DNA from: Parasulfuritortus sp049322515
GTDB taxonomy: Bacteria; Pseudomonadota; Gammaproteobacteria; Burkholderiales; Thiobacillaceae
Direction: 5' to 3'
DNA length: 64,000 nucleotides
Assembly (NCBI GenBank): GCA_049322515.1
Contig: JBMOQW010000029.1
Location: 1 to 64,000 of the forward strand
Shown here: in pieces, positions 51,188-61,113 of the stretch
How positions within the stretch are numbered: the stretch's first letter is position 1
How the letters are laid out: the number at the start of each line of letters is the position of its first letter
Translations under genes and position numbers: made by a program
The notes under the pieces: model-generated
Seen by the model: only the letters and a program-made list of their open reading frames with translations
What the model was told of the DNA's origin: nothing
Databases searched by the model: none

Positions 51188-52912
51188 ATGACCGCCATCG
51201 ACCAGCTCGTCCTTGCGGGCGCGGCCCTCCTGCTGCTCGCCATTCTTGCCAGCGCGGCCTCCTACCGACTCGGCATGCCCCTGCTCCTGGTGTTCCTCGC
51301 GGTGGGCATGCTGGCCGGCGAAGACGGCCCCGGCGGCATCGTCTTCAACGATGTCGAGATCGCCTACAGCCTGGGCAGCGTGGCCCTCGCGGTGATCCTG
51401 CTCGGCGGCGGCCTCAACACCCGGGCCGAGAGCTTCCGGGCCGGCCTCAAGCCGGCCTTCGTGCTGGCCACCGCCGGGGTGCTGATCACCTGCGTGGTCA
51501 CGGGCGCCTTCGCTGCCTGGGTGCTCGAATTCAGCCTGCTCGAAGGCATGCTGGTCGGCGCCGTGGTCGGCTCCACTGACGCGGCGGCGGTGTTCGCGCT
51601 GCTCAACGCCAAGGGGCTCACCCTCAAGCAGCGGGTCTCGGCCACCCTGGAGATCGAGTCGGGCAGCAACGATCCGATGGCGGTATTCCTGACCATCGCC
51701 CTGCTCGAGCTGATCCTGGCCGGCCAGACGCTGCCCGGTCTGGAAACGCTGACCCTGTTCGCCAAGCAAATGGGCGGCGGCCTGGTCGCCGGCCTGGGTG
51801 GAGGCCTGGCCCTGGTCTGGCTGGCCAACCGCTTGCCCCTGGAACAGGGCATGTACCCGATGCTGATCCTGGCCGGCGGCCTCGGCATCTACGGCCTGAC
51901 CACGGTCCTGGGCGGCAGCGGCTTCCTGGCCATCTACCTGGCCGGGGTGGTGGTCGGCAACCGCCAGCCCCGGGCCATCCGCAACATCCTCGACGTCCAC
52001 GACGGCCTGGCCTGGCTGGCGCAACTCGCCGTATTCCTGATGCTCGGTCTCCTGGCCACCCCGCGCGACCTGGTCGCCGACGCGCCCGCCGCGCTGGCCA
52101 TCGCCCTGGTGCTGATATTCGCGGCCCGTCCCCTGGCGGTCTGGCTGTGCCTGCTGCCCTTCCGTTTTCCCTGGCGTGAGCAGGTATTCATCGGCTGGGT
52201 CGGCCTGCGTGGCGCAGTGCCCATCATCCTGACCCTGTTTCCGCTCCTGGCCGGCCTGCCGGTGGCCAAGACCGTGCTCGACGTGGCCTTCTTCGTGGTC
52301 CTGGTGTCGCTGGCCCTGCAAGGCTGGACCATCCCGGCGCTGGCCCGGCGCCTGCGCCTGGAAGTGCCGCCGGCGCCCGAGGCCGACGAACGCCTGGACC
52401 TGGCCCAGCCGAACGACGGCTATGCCGTGCTCGGCTACCGGCTCGGCGAACAGGCCGACGCGGTCGGCCGAAGCATCGATCACCTGCCGCTGCCGGCCCA
52501 CGCGACGCCGATCTCGGTGCTGCGCGACACCCGGGCCCTGGCCCCGGCGGACGCCGGATCGCTTGCCTCCGGCGACCGCCTGTTCCTGTTCGCCAAGCTC
52601 GACGACGAGGCGCGGCTGAGCGACCTGCTGACCGCGCGCCAGACCCCCGACTACCTCGAACAGCGGCAGTTCTACGGGGACTTCGTGGTCCATGGCGACG
52701 CCAGCCTGGCCGACCTGGCCGCGCTCTACGACCTGCCGCTGCCGGAAGGCACGGCCGGCGCCACGGTGGCCAATTACCTGGTCGGCCACCTGAACCGGCG
52801 CCCCGTGGTCGGTGACCGGCACCGGCTCGGCAACCTGGAATTCGTGGTCCGGGAGATGGACGGTGCCCGGATCGTCCGCGTGGGGCTGCGCATCCCCACC
52901 CATTTGGTCTAA
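51188..52912 (+). CDS. K+(Na+)/H+ antiporter, CPA1 family (NhaP2/CvrA-like)
   Basis: 574 aa. About twelve helices of the CPA1 type (VVGSTDAAAVFALLNAKG with the ion-site aspartate, ESGSNDPMAVFLTIALLE with the ND motif, GWVGLRGAVPIIL) and a cytoplasmic C-terminal part (about 400-574) with TrkA-C-like and HlyC/CorC-like regions. This is the layout of NhaP2/CvrA, a K+/H+ antiporter. It probably works in pH or osmotic balance. Confidence 0.9.
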   Translation: MTAIDQLVLAGAALLLLAILASAASYRLGMPLLLVFLAVGMLAGEDGPGGIVFNDVEIAYSLGSVALAVILLGGGLNTRAESFRAGLKPAFVLATAGVLITCVVTGAFAAWVLEFSLLEGMLVGAVVGSTDAAAVFALLNAKGLTLKQRVSATLEIESGSNDPMAVFLTIALLELILAGQTLPGLETLTLFAKQMGGGLVAGLGGGLALVWLANRLPLEQGMYPMLILAGGLGIYGLTTVLGGSGFLAIYLAGVVVGNRQPRAIRNILDVHDGLAWLAQLAVFLMLGLLATPRDLVADAPAALAIALVLIFAARPLAVWLCLLPFRFPWREQVFIGWVGLRGAVPIILTLFPLLAGLPVAKTVLDVAFFVVLVSLALQGWTIPALARRLRLEVPPAPEADERLDLAQPNDGYAVLGYRLGEQADAVGRSIDHLPLPAHATPISVLRDTRALAPADAGSLASGDRLFLFAKLDDEARLSDLLTARQTPDYLEQRQFYGDFVVHGDASLADLAALYDLPLPEGTAGATVANYLVGHLNRRPVVGDRHRLGNLEFVVREMDGARIVRVGLRIPTHLV

Positions 52913-52942
52913 ATTGGGGGCTCTGCCGCTCCTGCCCACACC

Positions 52943-54598
52943 ATGCACGGACCCTTCCAGGAATTCGCCCTCCTCCTCCTCTTCGCCGCGGTCGCCGGGG
53001 CCGTCTCGGTACGTCTGCGGCAACCGGTCCTGATCGCCTACATCGTGGTGGGCATCGGCGTCGGCCCGGCCGGCCTGGGCCTGGTCACGGCGCACGACCA
53101 GATCGGCCTGCTGGCCGAAATCGGGGTCGCCGTGCTGCTCTTCCTGGTCGGCCTGAAGCTGGACTTGCAGCACGTCAGACACATCGGCCCGGTCGCCCTG
53201 GCCACCGGACTCGGCCAACTGGCCTTCACCATCGTGATCGGCTTCGCGCTGATCCTGCTCATGGGCAAGGACTGGCTGACCGCGCTCTACGTGGCGGTGG
53301 CGCTCACCTTTTCCAGCACCATCATCATCATCAAGCTGCTCTCCGACAAGCGCGAGCTGGACAGCCTGCACGGTCGCATCGCGGTCGGTTTCCTGATCGT
53401 CCAGGACATCGCCGTGGTGCTGGCCATGATGGTGGTGAGCGCCCTGCGCGCACCGGATGCCGAAACGGTGCACTGGTTCACGGTCCTGTCCTCCATCGCC
53501 GGCCGGGTGCTGATCGCCGCCGTGCTCCTGTTCCTGCTGATGCGTTACGTATTGCCATCGCTGACCCGGCTCATGGCGCGCTCCCAGGAGCTGTTGCTGA
53601 TCTTCGCCGTGGCCTGGGGCACCGCCCTGGCGGCGCTGGGGGAATGGGCCGAGTTTTCCAAGGAGGCCGGCGCCTTCCTGGCCGGCTTCTCGCTCGCCTC
53701 GACCCATTTCCGCGATGCCATCAGCGCCCGCCTGACCGGGCTGCGCGATTTCCTGCTGCTGTTCTTCTTCATCGACCTGGGCGCCAAGCTCGACTTCTCG
53801 TCCCTGAGCGGCGAACTCTGGCCCGCCGTCGGGCTGTCGCTGTTCGTGCTGATCGGCAACCCGCTCATCGTCATGGCGATCATGGCCACCATGGGTTACC
53901 GCAAGCGCACCGGCTTCCTGGCCGGGCTGACCGTGGCGCAGATCAGCGAGTTTTCCATCATCTTCGTCGCCATGGGCATCTCGCTCGGCCATGTCGGCCC
54001 GGAGGCGCTCGGGCTGACCACGCTGGTGGGCCTGGTCACCATCGCGCTGTCCACCTACATGATTCTCTATTCCTATCCGCTCTACGAACGCCTGGCGCCC
54101 TGGCTGGGCCGCTTCGAGCGGAAAAACCCGCACCGTGAGCTGGCGGTCGAGCAGCACGTCGAAACGGCGGCGCCGGACGTCGTCGTGTTCGGCCTCGGCC
54201 GGTTCGGCCAGCGCCTCAGCAAGCACCTCAAGGAAGCGGGCCTCAACGTCATGGGCATCGAGTTCGACCCCGAAGTGGTGCGCCACCTGCGCCACCTCGG
54301 CATGAACGTCCGCTTCGGCGACGGCGAGGATGCCGATTTTGTCGCCGAACTGCCCCTGGAGGGCGTGCCCTGGGTGGTCTCGACCCTGCCCGACCTGGAA
54401 TCCAGCCAGGCCTTGCTGCATGCTCTCCGGGAACGCCATTATGGCGGCGACCTCGCTTTCGTGGCGCGTGACGATCTCCAGGGGGCGGCCCTGAAACGCC
54501 TGGGGGCGCCCACGGTGCTGTATCCCTTCCGCGACGCGGTGGACTTCACCGCCCAGCATCTGGCCGCCCAGATCCGACCCGACAAGGAGCCCGCATGA
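52943..54598 (+). CDS. CPA2 cation/proton antiporter with RCK (TrkA-N) domain, Kef-like
   Basis: 551 aa. About twelve helices of the CPA2 type with GFLIVQDIAVVLAMMVVSAL, the ion-site region of Kef/RosB proteins, then a C-terminal NAD-binding RCK domain (about 410-545; VVFGLGRFGQRLSKHLKEAG). Similar proteins expel K+ in exchange for H+, gated by nucleotides. It overlaps the UspA gene by 4 bp, so the universal-stress protein may be a regulatory partner. Confidence 0.88.
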   Translation: MHGPFQEFALLLLFAAVAGAVSVRLRQPVLIAYIVVGIGVGPAGLGLVTAHDQIGLLAEIGVAVLLFLVGLKLDLQHVRHIGPVALATGLGQLAFTIVIGFALILLMGKDWLTALYVAVALTFSSTIIIIKLLSDKRELDSLHGRIAVGFLIVQDIAVVLAMMVVSALRAPDAETVHWFTVLSSIAGRVLIAAVLLFLLMRYVLPSLTRLMARSQELLLIFAVAWGTALAALGEWAEFSKEAGAFLAGFSLASTHFRDAISARLTGLRDFLLLFFFIDLGAKLDFSSLSGELWPAVGLSLFVLIGNPLIVMAIMATMGYRKRTGFLAGLTVAQISEFSIIFVAMGISLGHVGPEALGLTTLVGLVTIALSTYMILYSYPLYERLAPWLGRFERKNPHRELAVEQHVETAAPDVVVFGLGRFGQRLSKHLKEAGLNVMGIEFDPEVVRHLRHLGMNVRFGDGEDADFVAELPLEGVPWVVSTLPDLESSQALLHALRERHYGGDLAFVARDDLQGAALKRLGAPTVLYPFRDAVDFTAQHLAAQIRPDKEPA

Positions 54599-55494
54599 CC
54601 GCCCCCAGACATCTGCTCGCCCTGACCGACTTTTCCGCGCCGGCCCGCCATGCTGCGGAACGGGCTGCCAGCCTGGCCGCCGAACTGGGCGCCCGACTCG
54701 ATCTCCTGCATGTGCTGGAGACCGGTGCCCTGGAAGAACTGAAGCGGCTGTTCGCCGATGAGCCGGACGGGCTCGACGAGCGACTGCGCCAGCAGGCGCG
54801 CGATGCCCTGACCGACCTCGCGGCCGAGATCGGCACGGCCAACGGACTCTCGCCCGGCATCCTGCTGGCCGAAGGCGCCCCGATGGCCACCATCGTCGAG
54901 CGCGCCGATGCGCTGGACGCCGACCTGCTCGTCCTGGGCGTACACGGCGCCAACTACATGCGCCACTGGATCCTGGGCGCCACCGCCGAGCGCCTGCTGC
55001 GCAAGACCCGGCGCACCCTGCTGGCGGTGCGCGAACTGCCGCGTGGCCCCTATCGATCGATCCTGGTGCCGGTCGATTTTTCCGCCGGTTCGCCACGGCT
55101 GGTCCGCCTGGCCCGTGCCCTGGCGCCGCGTGCCCGCCTGACCCTGCTCAACGTCTACCAGGTGCCGTTCGAGAGCAACCTGCGCCTGGCCGGTGTGGAA
55201 GAGGCGCGCATCCAGCACCACCGCATCGCCGCCAGTCAGGCCGCCCATGTCAAGCTGCACCTGCTGGCCGAGGCGGCCGGCCTGGCACCGGACAGCTACA
55301 CCGCGGTGGTGGTGCATGGCGATGCCGCCTCGCGCATCCTGGAACAAGAGGAAGAGCAGGACGCCGACCTGATCGCCATCGGCAAGCAGGGCCTCGGGCT
55401 GGCCGAGGACCTGCTGCTCGGCAGCGTCACCAAGCACGTCCTGGCGGAAGCCCGCTGCGATGTCTTGATAACCCAGCGCGACGCCCCAAGATAG
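54595..55494 (+). CDS. Tandem universal-stress-protein (UspA) domain protein
   Basis: 299 aa with two Usp domains (about 1-145 and 150-299). The ATP-binding GxxG-x9-GS/T patterns appear as GVHGANYMRHWILGAT and GKQGLGLAEDLLLGSV. Such proteins often bind ATP and tune transporters. It starts inside the end of the Kef-like gene (ATGA overlap). Confidence 0.92.
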   Translation: MTAPRHLLALTDFSAPARHAAERAASLAAELGARLDLLHVLETGALEELKRLFADEPDGLDERLRQQARDALTDLAAEIGTANGLSPGILLAEGAPMATIVERADALDADLLVLGVHGANYMRHWILGATAERLLRKTRRTLLAVRELPRGPYRSILVPVDFSAGSPRLVRLARALAPRARLTLLNVYQVPFESNLRLAGVEEARIQHHRIAASQAAHVKLHLLAEAAGLAPDSYTAVVVHGDAASRILEQEEEQDADLIAIGKQGLGLAEDLLLGSVTKHVLAEARCDVLITQRDAPR

Positions 55495-55521
55495 GCCATT
55501 CCTTCCGCCTCGATCACCGCC

Positions 55522-56361
55522 ATGACCGACCCCCTCGCCGACCCGACGCCCCGCGCCGGGATCCGCCGCTTCATCGAACGTCCCGCTTTCCAGCACGCCA
55601 TCCTGGTCCTGATCCTGATCAATGCGGTGACCCTGGGCCTGGAGACCTCGCCCAGCGTGATGGCCGTCTGGGGCACCCCGATCCACATGCTCGACAAAGC
55701 CATCCTGGCCGTGTTCGTGGTCGAGATCGGCCTGCGCCTGTATGTCCATCGCGGGCGCTTCTTCAAAGATCCCTGGAGCCTGTTCGACTTCGCCGTGGTC
55801 GCCATCGCCCTGTTGCCGGCGACCGGCCAGCTGGCCATCCTGCGCGCCCTGCGGGTGTTGCGCGTGCTGCGCATCCTGACCATCGTGCCGTCGATGCGCC
55901 GGGTGGTCGGCGCGTTGCTGGGCGCGATTCCCGGCCTGATGTCGATTGCCCTGGTGCTCCTGCTGATCTATTACGTGTTCGCGGTGATCGCCACCAACCT
56001 GTTCGCAACGGCCTTTCCCGAGTGGTTCGGCCACCTCGGCCGCTCCTTCTACACCCTGTTCCAGATCATGACCCTGGAAAGCTGGTCGATGGGCATCTCG
56101 CGCCCGGTGATGGCTCAGTTTCCCTACGCCTGGCTGTTCTTTGTCAGCTTCATCCTGATCGCCACCTTCACCATGCTCAACCTGTTCATCGCCATCATCG
56201 TCAACGCGATGCAGACTTTCTCGGAGAACGAGCACCAGGACACCGTGGCGGCGATCGACCAGACCCGCGCCCACATCGAGCAGGACCTGCACGCCGAGGT
56301 GCGCGCCCTGCGCGGCGAAATTGCCGAACTGAAGACACTGCTCAGACGCGACGGGGCATGA
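55522..56361 (+). CDS. Bacterial voltage-gated sodium channel (NaChBac family)
   Basis: 279 aa with six helices. S4 carries arginines at every third position (R108, R111, R114, R117 in LRALRVLRVLRIL). The pore holds the filter TLESWSM at residues 184-190, the same as in NaChBac, which selects Na+. A C-terminal heptad-repeat helix (AHIEQDLHAEVRALRGEI) matches the tetramer coiled coil of these channels. It would let Na+ in on depolarisation. Overlaps the DUF454 gene by 4 bp. Confidence 0.92.
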   Translation: MTDPLADPTPRAGIRRFIERPAFQHAILVLILINAVTLGLETSPSVMAVWGTPIHMLDKAILAVFVVEIGLRLYVHRGRFFKDPWSLFDFAVVAIALLPATGQLAILRALRVLRVLRILTIVPSMRRVVGALLGAIPGLMSIALVLLLIYYVFAVIATNLFATAFPEWFGHLGRSFYTLFQIMTLESWSMGISRPVMAQFPYAWLFFVSFILIATFTMLNLFIAIIVNAMQTFSENEHQDTVAAIDQTRAHIEQDLHAEVRALRGEIAELKTLLRRDGA

Positions 56362-56783
56362 CCGGGGCGCGTCCGCACGACAACCGCTGGGTACGCCTGG
56401 CCTGCCTGGCCGGTGGTTGCGCGGCCCTGGCCCTGGGGCTGATCGGCGTCGTGGTGCCGGTGCTGCCGACCACGCCCTTCGTGCTGCTGGCGGCCGCCTG
56501 CTTCGCGAGAAGCTCGACCCGCTTCCACGAAGCGCTGCTCAATCACCGGATGGCCGGCCCCCTGATCCGTGAGTGGCAAACCTACCGGGCGATGCCCAGA
56601 CGCGCCAAACGGGTGGCCTATCTGCTCATGGCCCTTTCCTTCGGCACCTCCTTGTGGCTCGTCCCCGCGACCTGGCATCGCGTCCTCCTGGCGGCCGTGG
56701 CACTGATTCTGCTTTTCTTCCTGTGGCGCGTGCCGGTGCGTGAACTCGACGCCCCGGCCGAGGAGACCCGCGCTTCGGGTTAA
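56358..56783 (+). CDS. DUF454 (YbaN-like) membrane protein
   Basis: 141 aa with three membrane helices. The hallmark GVVVPVLPTTPFVLLAAACFARSS matches the DUF454 family of unknown function, typified by E. coli YbaN. It overlaps the sodium channel gene by 4 bp; no role is evident. Confidence 0.88.
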   Translation: MTGARPHDNRWVRLACLAGGCAALALGLIGVVVPVLPTTPFVLLAAACFARSSTRFHEALLNHRMAGPLIREWQTYRAMPRRAKRVAYLLMALSFGTSLWLVPATWHRVLLAAVALILLFFLWRVPVRELDAPAEETRASG

Positions 56784-56859
56784 AATCATTCGCGTTATCT
56801 TGTCTGTACCGCCGGTGGGGGCGCCGTCGGGGCACCTTCATTCACTGGAGATCTTTGTT

Positions 56860-58281
56860 GTGTTGCAGACCCTCATCAGCGCAGTCCTGCTGCTCTTCCC
56901 CGCTCTCGCCCTGGCTAGCGGCAGTGCCGAGCGCCTGGATCTGACCGGCCACTGGGTCGGCCTCACCGCCCTGGTCCTGTTCATCGCGGCCTACCTGCTG
57001 GTGATGGCGGAAGAATTCATCCACTTGCGCAAATCCAAGCCGGTGATGCTGGCCGCCGGCCTGATCTGGGGCCTGATCGGCTGGGTCTACGTACAACACG
57101 GCCTGCCGCACAGCGCCGAGATGGCGGTGCGCCACACCCTGGAGGAATACGCCGAGCTGATGCTGTTCCTGCTGGTGGCGATGACCTACATCAACGCCAT
57201 GGAAGAACGCTTCGTATTCGAGGCCTTGCGTTCGTGGCTGATCCGCAAGGGCTTCAGCCTGAAGACGCTGTTCTGGGTCACCGGCGGCCTCGCCTTCTTC
57301 ATCTCGCCGGTGGCCGACAACCTGACCACGGCGCTGCTGATGGCCGCGGTGGTGATGGCGGTGGGTGGCAACAATGCCCAATTCGTCTTGCTCGCCTGCA
57401 TCAATATCGTGGTGGCGGCCAATGCCGGCGGTGCCTTCAGCCCGTTCGGCGACATCACCACCCTGATGGTCTGGCAGAAGAACATCATGGCCAGCAACGG
57501 CGCCATCGATTTCTGGACTTTCTTCATGCTGTTCATCCCGTCCCTGGTCAACTGGGGGGTGCCGGCCCTGGCCATGAGCTTCGCGGTGCCGGCCGGGCAG
57601 CCGGCGGGGGGCGGCACCCTGGTCGGCATGAAACGCGGCGCGCTGACCGTGGTGGCCCTGTTCCTGCTCACCATCGTCACCGCAGTGAGCTTCCACTCCT
57701 TCCTGCACCTGCCCCCGGTGATCGGCATGCTCACCGGCCTGGCCTACCTGAAGTTCTTCGCCTACTACCTCAAGCGCACCGGCGAGAACCACGTCGAGAA
57801 GGGCGAGGACGGCGAGGACCTGGGCAGCCCGGTCGCCTTCGACATTTTCCGCAGCGTGGCGCGCGCCGAATGGGACACCCTGTTCTTCTTCTACGGCGTG
57901 GTGCTGTGCGTGGGCGGCCTCGGCTTCCTAGGCTACCTGGCCCTGCTCTCGGAAACCATGTACCTGGGCTGGGGCGCCACCTCGGCCAACGTCGCCGTCG
58001 GCCTGCTCTCGGCGGTGGTCGACAACATCCCGGTGATGTTCGCGGTGCTGACCATGATGCCGGACATGTCGATCGGGCAATGGATGCTGGTGACGCTGAC
58101 CGCCGGCGTGGGCGGTTCCCTGCTCTCGATCGGCTCGGCCGCCGGTGTCGCCCTGATGGGCCAGGCGCGCGGGGTCTACACCTTCTTCGGCCACCTGAAG
58201 TGGACCCCGGCGATCGCGCTCGGCTATGCCGCCAGCATCGGCGTGCACATGTGGCTCAACCACGCGGCCTTCGCGCCCTGA
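56860..58281 (+). CDS. nhaD: Na+/H+ antiporter NhaD
   Basis: 473 aa with about twelve helices, IT superfamily NhaD. Characteristic segments are ISPVADNLTTALLMAAVVMAVGG, NAGGAFSPFGDITTLMVWQK and VDNIPVMFAVLTM. It expels Na+ (and Li+) in exchange for H+, mainly at alkaline pH in studied examples. No ATG fits; I take GTG at 56860 with GGAG 9 bp upstream, which leaves a signal-like first helix (LQTLISAVLLLFPALALASG). It is followed 15 bp later by the Mrp locus. Confidence 0.9.
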   Translation: MLQTLISAVLLLFPALALASGSAERLDLTGHWVGLTALVLFIAAYLLVMAEEFIHLRKSKPVMLAAGLIWGLIGWVYVQHGLPHSAEMAVRHTLEEYAELMLFLLVAMTYINAMEERFVFEALRSWLIRKGFSLKTLFWVTGGLAFFISPVADNLTTALLMAAVVMAVGGNNAQFVLLACINIVVAANAGGAFSPFGDITTLMVWQKNIMASNGAIDFWTFFMLFIPSLVNWGVPALAMSFAVPAGQPAGGGTLVGMKRGALTVVALFLLTIVTAVSFHSFLHLPPVIGMLTGLAYLKFFAYYLKRTGENHVEKGEDGEDLGSPVAFDIFRSVARAEWDTLFFFYGVVLCVGGLGFLGYLALLSETMYLGWGATSANVAVGLLSAVVDNIPVMFAVLTMMPDMSIGQWMLVTLTAGVGGSLLSIGSAAGVALMGQARGVYTFFGHLKWTPAIALGYAASIGVHMWLNHAAFAP

Positions 58282-58296
58282 CCGGAGACCCGTCCC

Positions 58297-61113
58297 TTGA
58301 GTCTCGCCTGGCTGGTCCTGACCCCCTTCCTGGGCGCCCCCCTGGTGGCCTGGGCCAGTCGCCTGGGCCGCCTTGCCGCCGCCTGGGCGGCCGGGGCCGT
58401 CACCCTGGCCGGCCTGGCCCAGCTGATCCTGGCCAGCGGCCCGGCGCGCACCGGCGGCGGCGCCATCGAGCGCCTGGCCTGGCTGCCCGAGGCCGGGCTC
58501 GATCTCGCCTTCCGCCTGGACGGACTCGGACTCCTGTTCGCCGGCATGATCCTGGGCATCGGCCTGCTGGTGATCCTGTACGCCCGCTATTACCTGTCCG
58601 AGCGCGACAGCCTGGGCCGGCTGTATGCTTATCTGCTGCTGTTCATGGGCGCCATGCTCGGCGTGGTGCTCTCGGAAAACCTGATCCAGCTCCTGATCTT
58701 CTGGGAGCTGACCAGCCTGGCCTCGTTCCTGCTGATCGGCTACTGGAAGGAACGCGAGGAAGCACGCAACGGCGCCCGCATGGCGCTCGCCATCACCGGC
58801 GCCGGCGGACTCTGCCTGCTGGGCGGCATCCTGCTCCTGGGCCGGATGGTCGGCAGCTACGACCTGAGCGTGGTGCTGGCCTCAGGCGACCTGATCCGCG
58901 GCCACGAGCTGTATCGCCCCACCCTGGTCCTGATCCTGCTCGGCGCCTTCACCAAGTCGGCCCAGTTCCCGTTCCATTTCTGGCTGCCGCACGCCATGGC
59001 GGCGCCCACGCCGGTATCGGCCTACCTGCACTCGGCGACCATGGTGAAGGCCGGCATCTTCCTGCTCGCGCGCCTGTTCCCGGCGTTGTCGGGCACGCCG
59101 GAGTGGTCGTACATCGTCGGCGGGGTCGGCATGGCCACCCTGCTGGTGGGCGCTTTCGTGTCGCTGTTCCAGCACGACATCAAGGGCCTCTTGGCCTATT
59201 CGACGATCAGCCACCTCGGCCTGATCACCGTGCTGTTCGGCATCGGCACGCCGCTGGCGGCGGTGGCCGGGGTGTTCCACATCATCAACCACGCCACCTT
59301 CAAGGCCGGCCTGTTCATGGCCGCCGGCATCATCGACCACGAGTGCGGCACCCGCGACATGCGCCGGGTCAACGGCTTGTGGAAATACATGCCCTACACC
59401 GCCACCCTGGCCATGGTGGCGGCGGCGGCCATGGCCGGCGTGCCCTTGTTCAACGGCTTCCTGTCCAAGGAAATGTTCTTCGCCGAGGCGGTCAATGCCG
59501 CCAGCCAGATGCCGTTCGGCGGGCTGCTGCCGGCGGCGGTCACCGTGGCGGGGGTGTTCGCGGTGGCCTACTCGCTGCGCTTCGCCCACGACGTGTTCTT
59601 CAATGGCGAACCGATCGACCTGCCACGCACCCCGCACGAGCCGCCGCGCTGGATGAAGGTGCCGGTGGAAATCCTGGTCGCGCTCTGCCTGCTGGTCGGC
59701 ATCTTCCCCGCCGTCACCGTCGAGCCGATCCTGGCCCTGGCCGCCGGCGCGGTCTTGCAGGGACCGTTACCCGAGCACGACCTGGCGATCTGGCACGGTT
59801 TCAGTCCTGCGGTGGCGATGAGCGTGATCGCCCTGGTCGGCGGCAGCCTGGTCTACCACTGGCGCCAGCCGCTGTACGCCTGGTTCGACCGCCATGGCGA
59901 CCGGCTCGACGGCCGGCGCGGCTACCAAGGCCTGCTGAGCGCCCTGTTCAGCACGGCCGAGGGGCTCACCCGGCGACTCGATATCGGGTCCCTGCAACGC
60001 CTGCTCGCGCTGTTTACCCTCGTCGCGCTGGGGCTCGGCCTGGCCGGCTGGCTGGGCAGCGACAGTCCGCTCGCCGGCGCCCGTCCGCGGATGCCGGTCG
60101 ACGCGGTCAGCCTGGCCGCCGGCCTGGCCCTGGTGGCCGCCGCCTTGGCCACGGTAGCCCTGCACCGGCAGCGCTTCATCGCCCTGGTGGTGATCGGCGC
60201 GGTCGGCCTGATCGTGGCCCTCGCTTTCGTCAAGTTCTCGGCCCCCGACCTGGCCCTGACCCAGCTGTCGGTCGAGGTGGTGACCATCATCCTGCTCCTG
60301 CTGGCCCTCTATTTCCTGCCCCAGCAGACGCCGGCCGAGCCGGCGCCCGGACGCCATGTGCGCGACGCCCTGCTGGCCGGCGCCACCGGCCTGGGCATGG
60401 CAGCCCTGGCCTGGGCAGTGCTGACCCGGCCCTACAGCACCATCGCCGACTATTTCCTGGCCAACAGCCTGCCGGGGGGGGGCGGCCGCAACGTGGTCAA
60501 CGTGATCCTGGTCGACTTCCGGGGCTTCGACACCCTGGGCGAGATCACCGTGCTGGCCTTGGCCGGCCTGGCCATCTTCGCGCTGCTCGACCGCCTGCAT
60601 CTGGATGGCCGCGACCGCGACGACGCCGGCCGGCCCTGGGACAGCGACCTGCATCCGGCCATCATGGCCTCGCTGACCCGCCTGCTGCTGCCGCTGGCCC
60701 TGCTGGTCTCGGTCTACATCCTGCTGCGCGGCCACAACCTGCCGGGCGGCGGCTTCATCGCCGGCCTGGTCACAGCGGTCGCCCTGATCATGCAATACCT
60801 CGCCAATGGCGTGGCCTGGACCCATGCCCGCCTGCCGATCGACCTGCATCCGGTAATCAGCGCCGGCCTCGGCCTGGCGGCGCTCACCGGCTTGGCCAGC
60901 CTGGCCTTCGGCCACCCCTTCCTGACCTCGACCTTCGGCCACCTGCACTGGCCCCTGGTCGGTGATTTCGAACTGGCCTCGGCGATGGCCTTCGATCTGG
61001 GCGTCTATCTGGTCGTAGTCGGCGCCACCCTGCTGATCCTGATCCACCTGGGCCTGATGCACGACGCCAGTCATGGCCCGCACGAACCCCGGGAGTCGTC
61101 ATGGAAGCCCTGA
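58297..61113 (+). CDS. mrpA: Mrp antiporter fused subunits A and B
   Basis: 938 aa. Residues 1-770 are MrpA: NuoL-like core (KSAQFPFHFWLPHAMAAPTP), MbhD-like part (SAPDLALTQLSVEVV) and MbhE-like part (NVVNVILVDFRGFDTLGE). Residues about 785-938 are MrpB (LLRGHNLPGGGFIAGLVTAV). In the first Mrp locus these are two genes. TTG at 58297 is the start, with GGAG 9 bp upstream; no ATG is near. Confidence 0.92.
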   Translation: MSLAWLVLTPFLGAPLVAWASRLGRLAAAWAAGAVTLAGLAQLILASGPARTGGGAIERLAWLPEAGLDLAFRLDGLGLLFAGMILGIGLLVILYARYYLSERDSLGRLYAYLLLFMGAMLGVVLSENLIQLLIFWELTSLASFLLIGYWKEREEARNGARMALAITGAGGLCLLGGILLLGRMVGSYDLSVVLASGDLIRGHELYRPTLVLILLGAFTKSAQFPFHFWLPHAMAAPTPVSAYLHSATMVKAGIFLLARLFPALSGTPEWSYIVGGVGMATLLVGAFVSLFQHDIKGLLAYSTISHLGLITVLFGIGTPLAAVAGVFHIINHATFKAGLFMAAGIIDHECGTRDMRRVNGLWKYMPYTATLAMVAAAAMAGVPLFNGFLSKEMFFAEAVNAASQMPFGGLLPAAVTVAGVFAVAYSLRFAHDVFFNGEPIDLPRTPHEPPRWMKVPVEILVALCLLVGIFPAVTVEPILALAAGAVLQGPLPEHDLAIWHGFSPAVAMSVIALVGGSLVYHWRQPLYAWFDRHGDRLDGRRGYQGLLSALFSTAEGLTRRLDIGSLQRLLALFTLVALGLGLAGWLGSDSPLAGARPRMPVDAVSLAAGLALVAAALATVALHRQRFIALVVIGAVGLIVALAFVKFSAPDLALTQLSVEVVTIILLLLALYFLPQQTPAEPAPGRHVRDALLAGATGLGMAALAWAVLTRPYSTIADYFLANSLPGGGGRNVVNVILVDFRGFDTLGEITVLALAGLAIFALLDRLHLDGRDRDDAGRPWDSDLHPAIMASLTRLLLPLALLVSVYILLRGHNLPGGGFIAGLVTAVALIMQYLANGVAWTHARLPIDLHPVISAGLGLAALTGLASLAFGHPFLTSTFGHLHWPLVGDFELASAMAFDLGVYLVVVGATLLILIHLGLMHDASHGPHEPRESSWKP

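Noticed and set aside
51170..55096. Very long minus-strand open frame (1308 aa)
   Set aside because: It lies opposite two antiporter genes and the UspA gene with clear family motifs. Its product is rich in Gln, Arg, Gly and His with no motif, the usual shadow of GC-rich coding DNA.
56784..56859. Riboswitch (for example Na+-sensing) before nhaD
   Set aside because: The gap is only 76 bp with one GC-rich imperfect hairpin and no consensus I can recognise.
57234..60965. 1243-aa plus-strand frame overlapping nhaD and mrpA
   Set aside because: Out-of-frame shadow rich in Arg, Gly, Pro and His; both genes beneath it are well supported.
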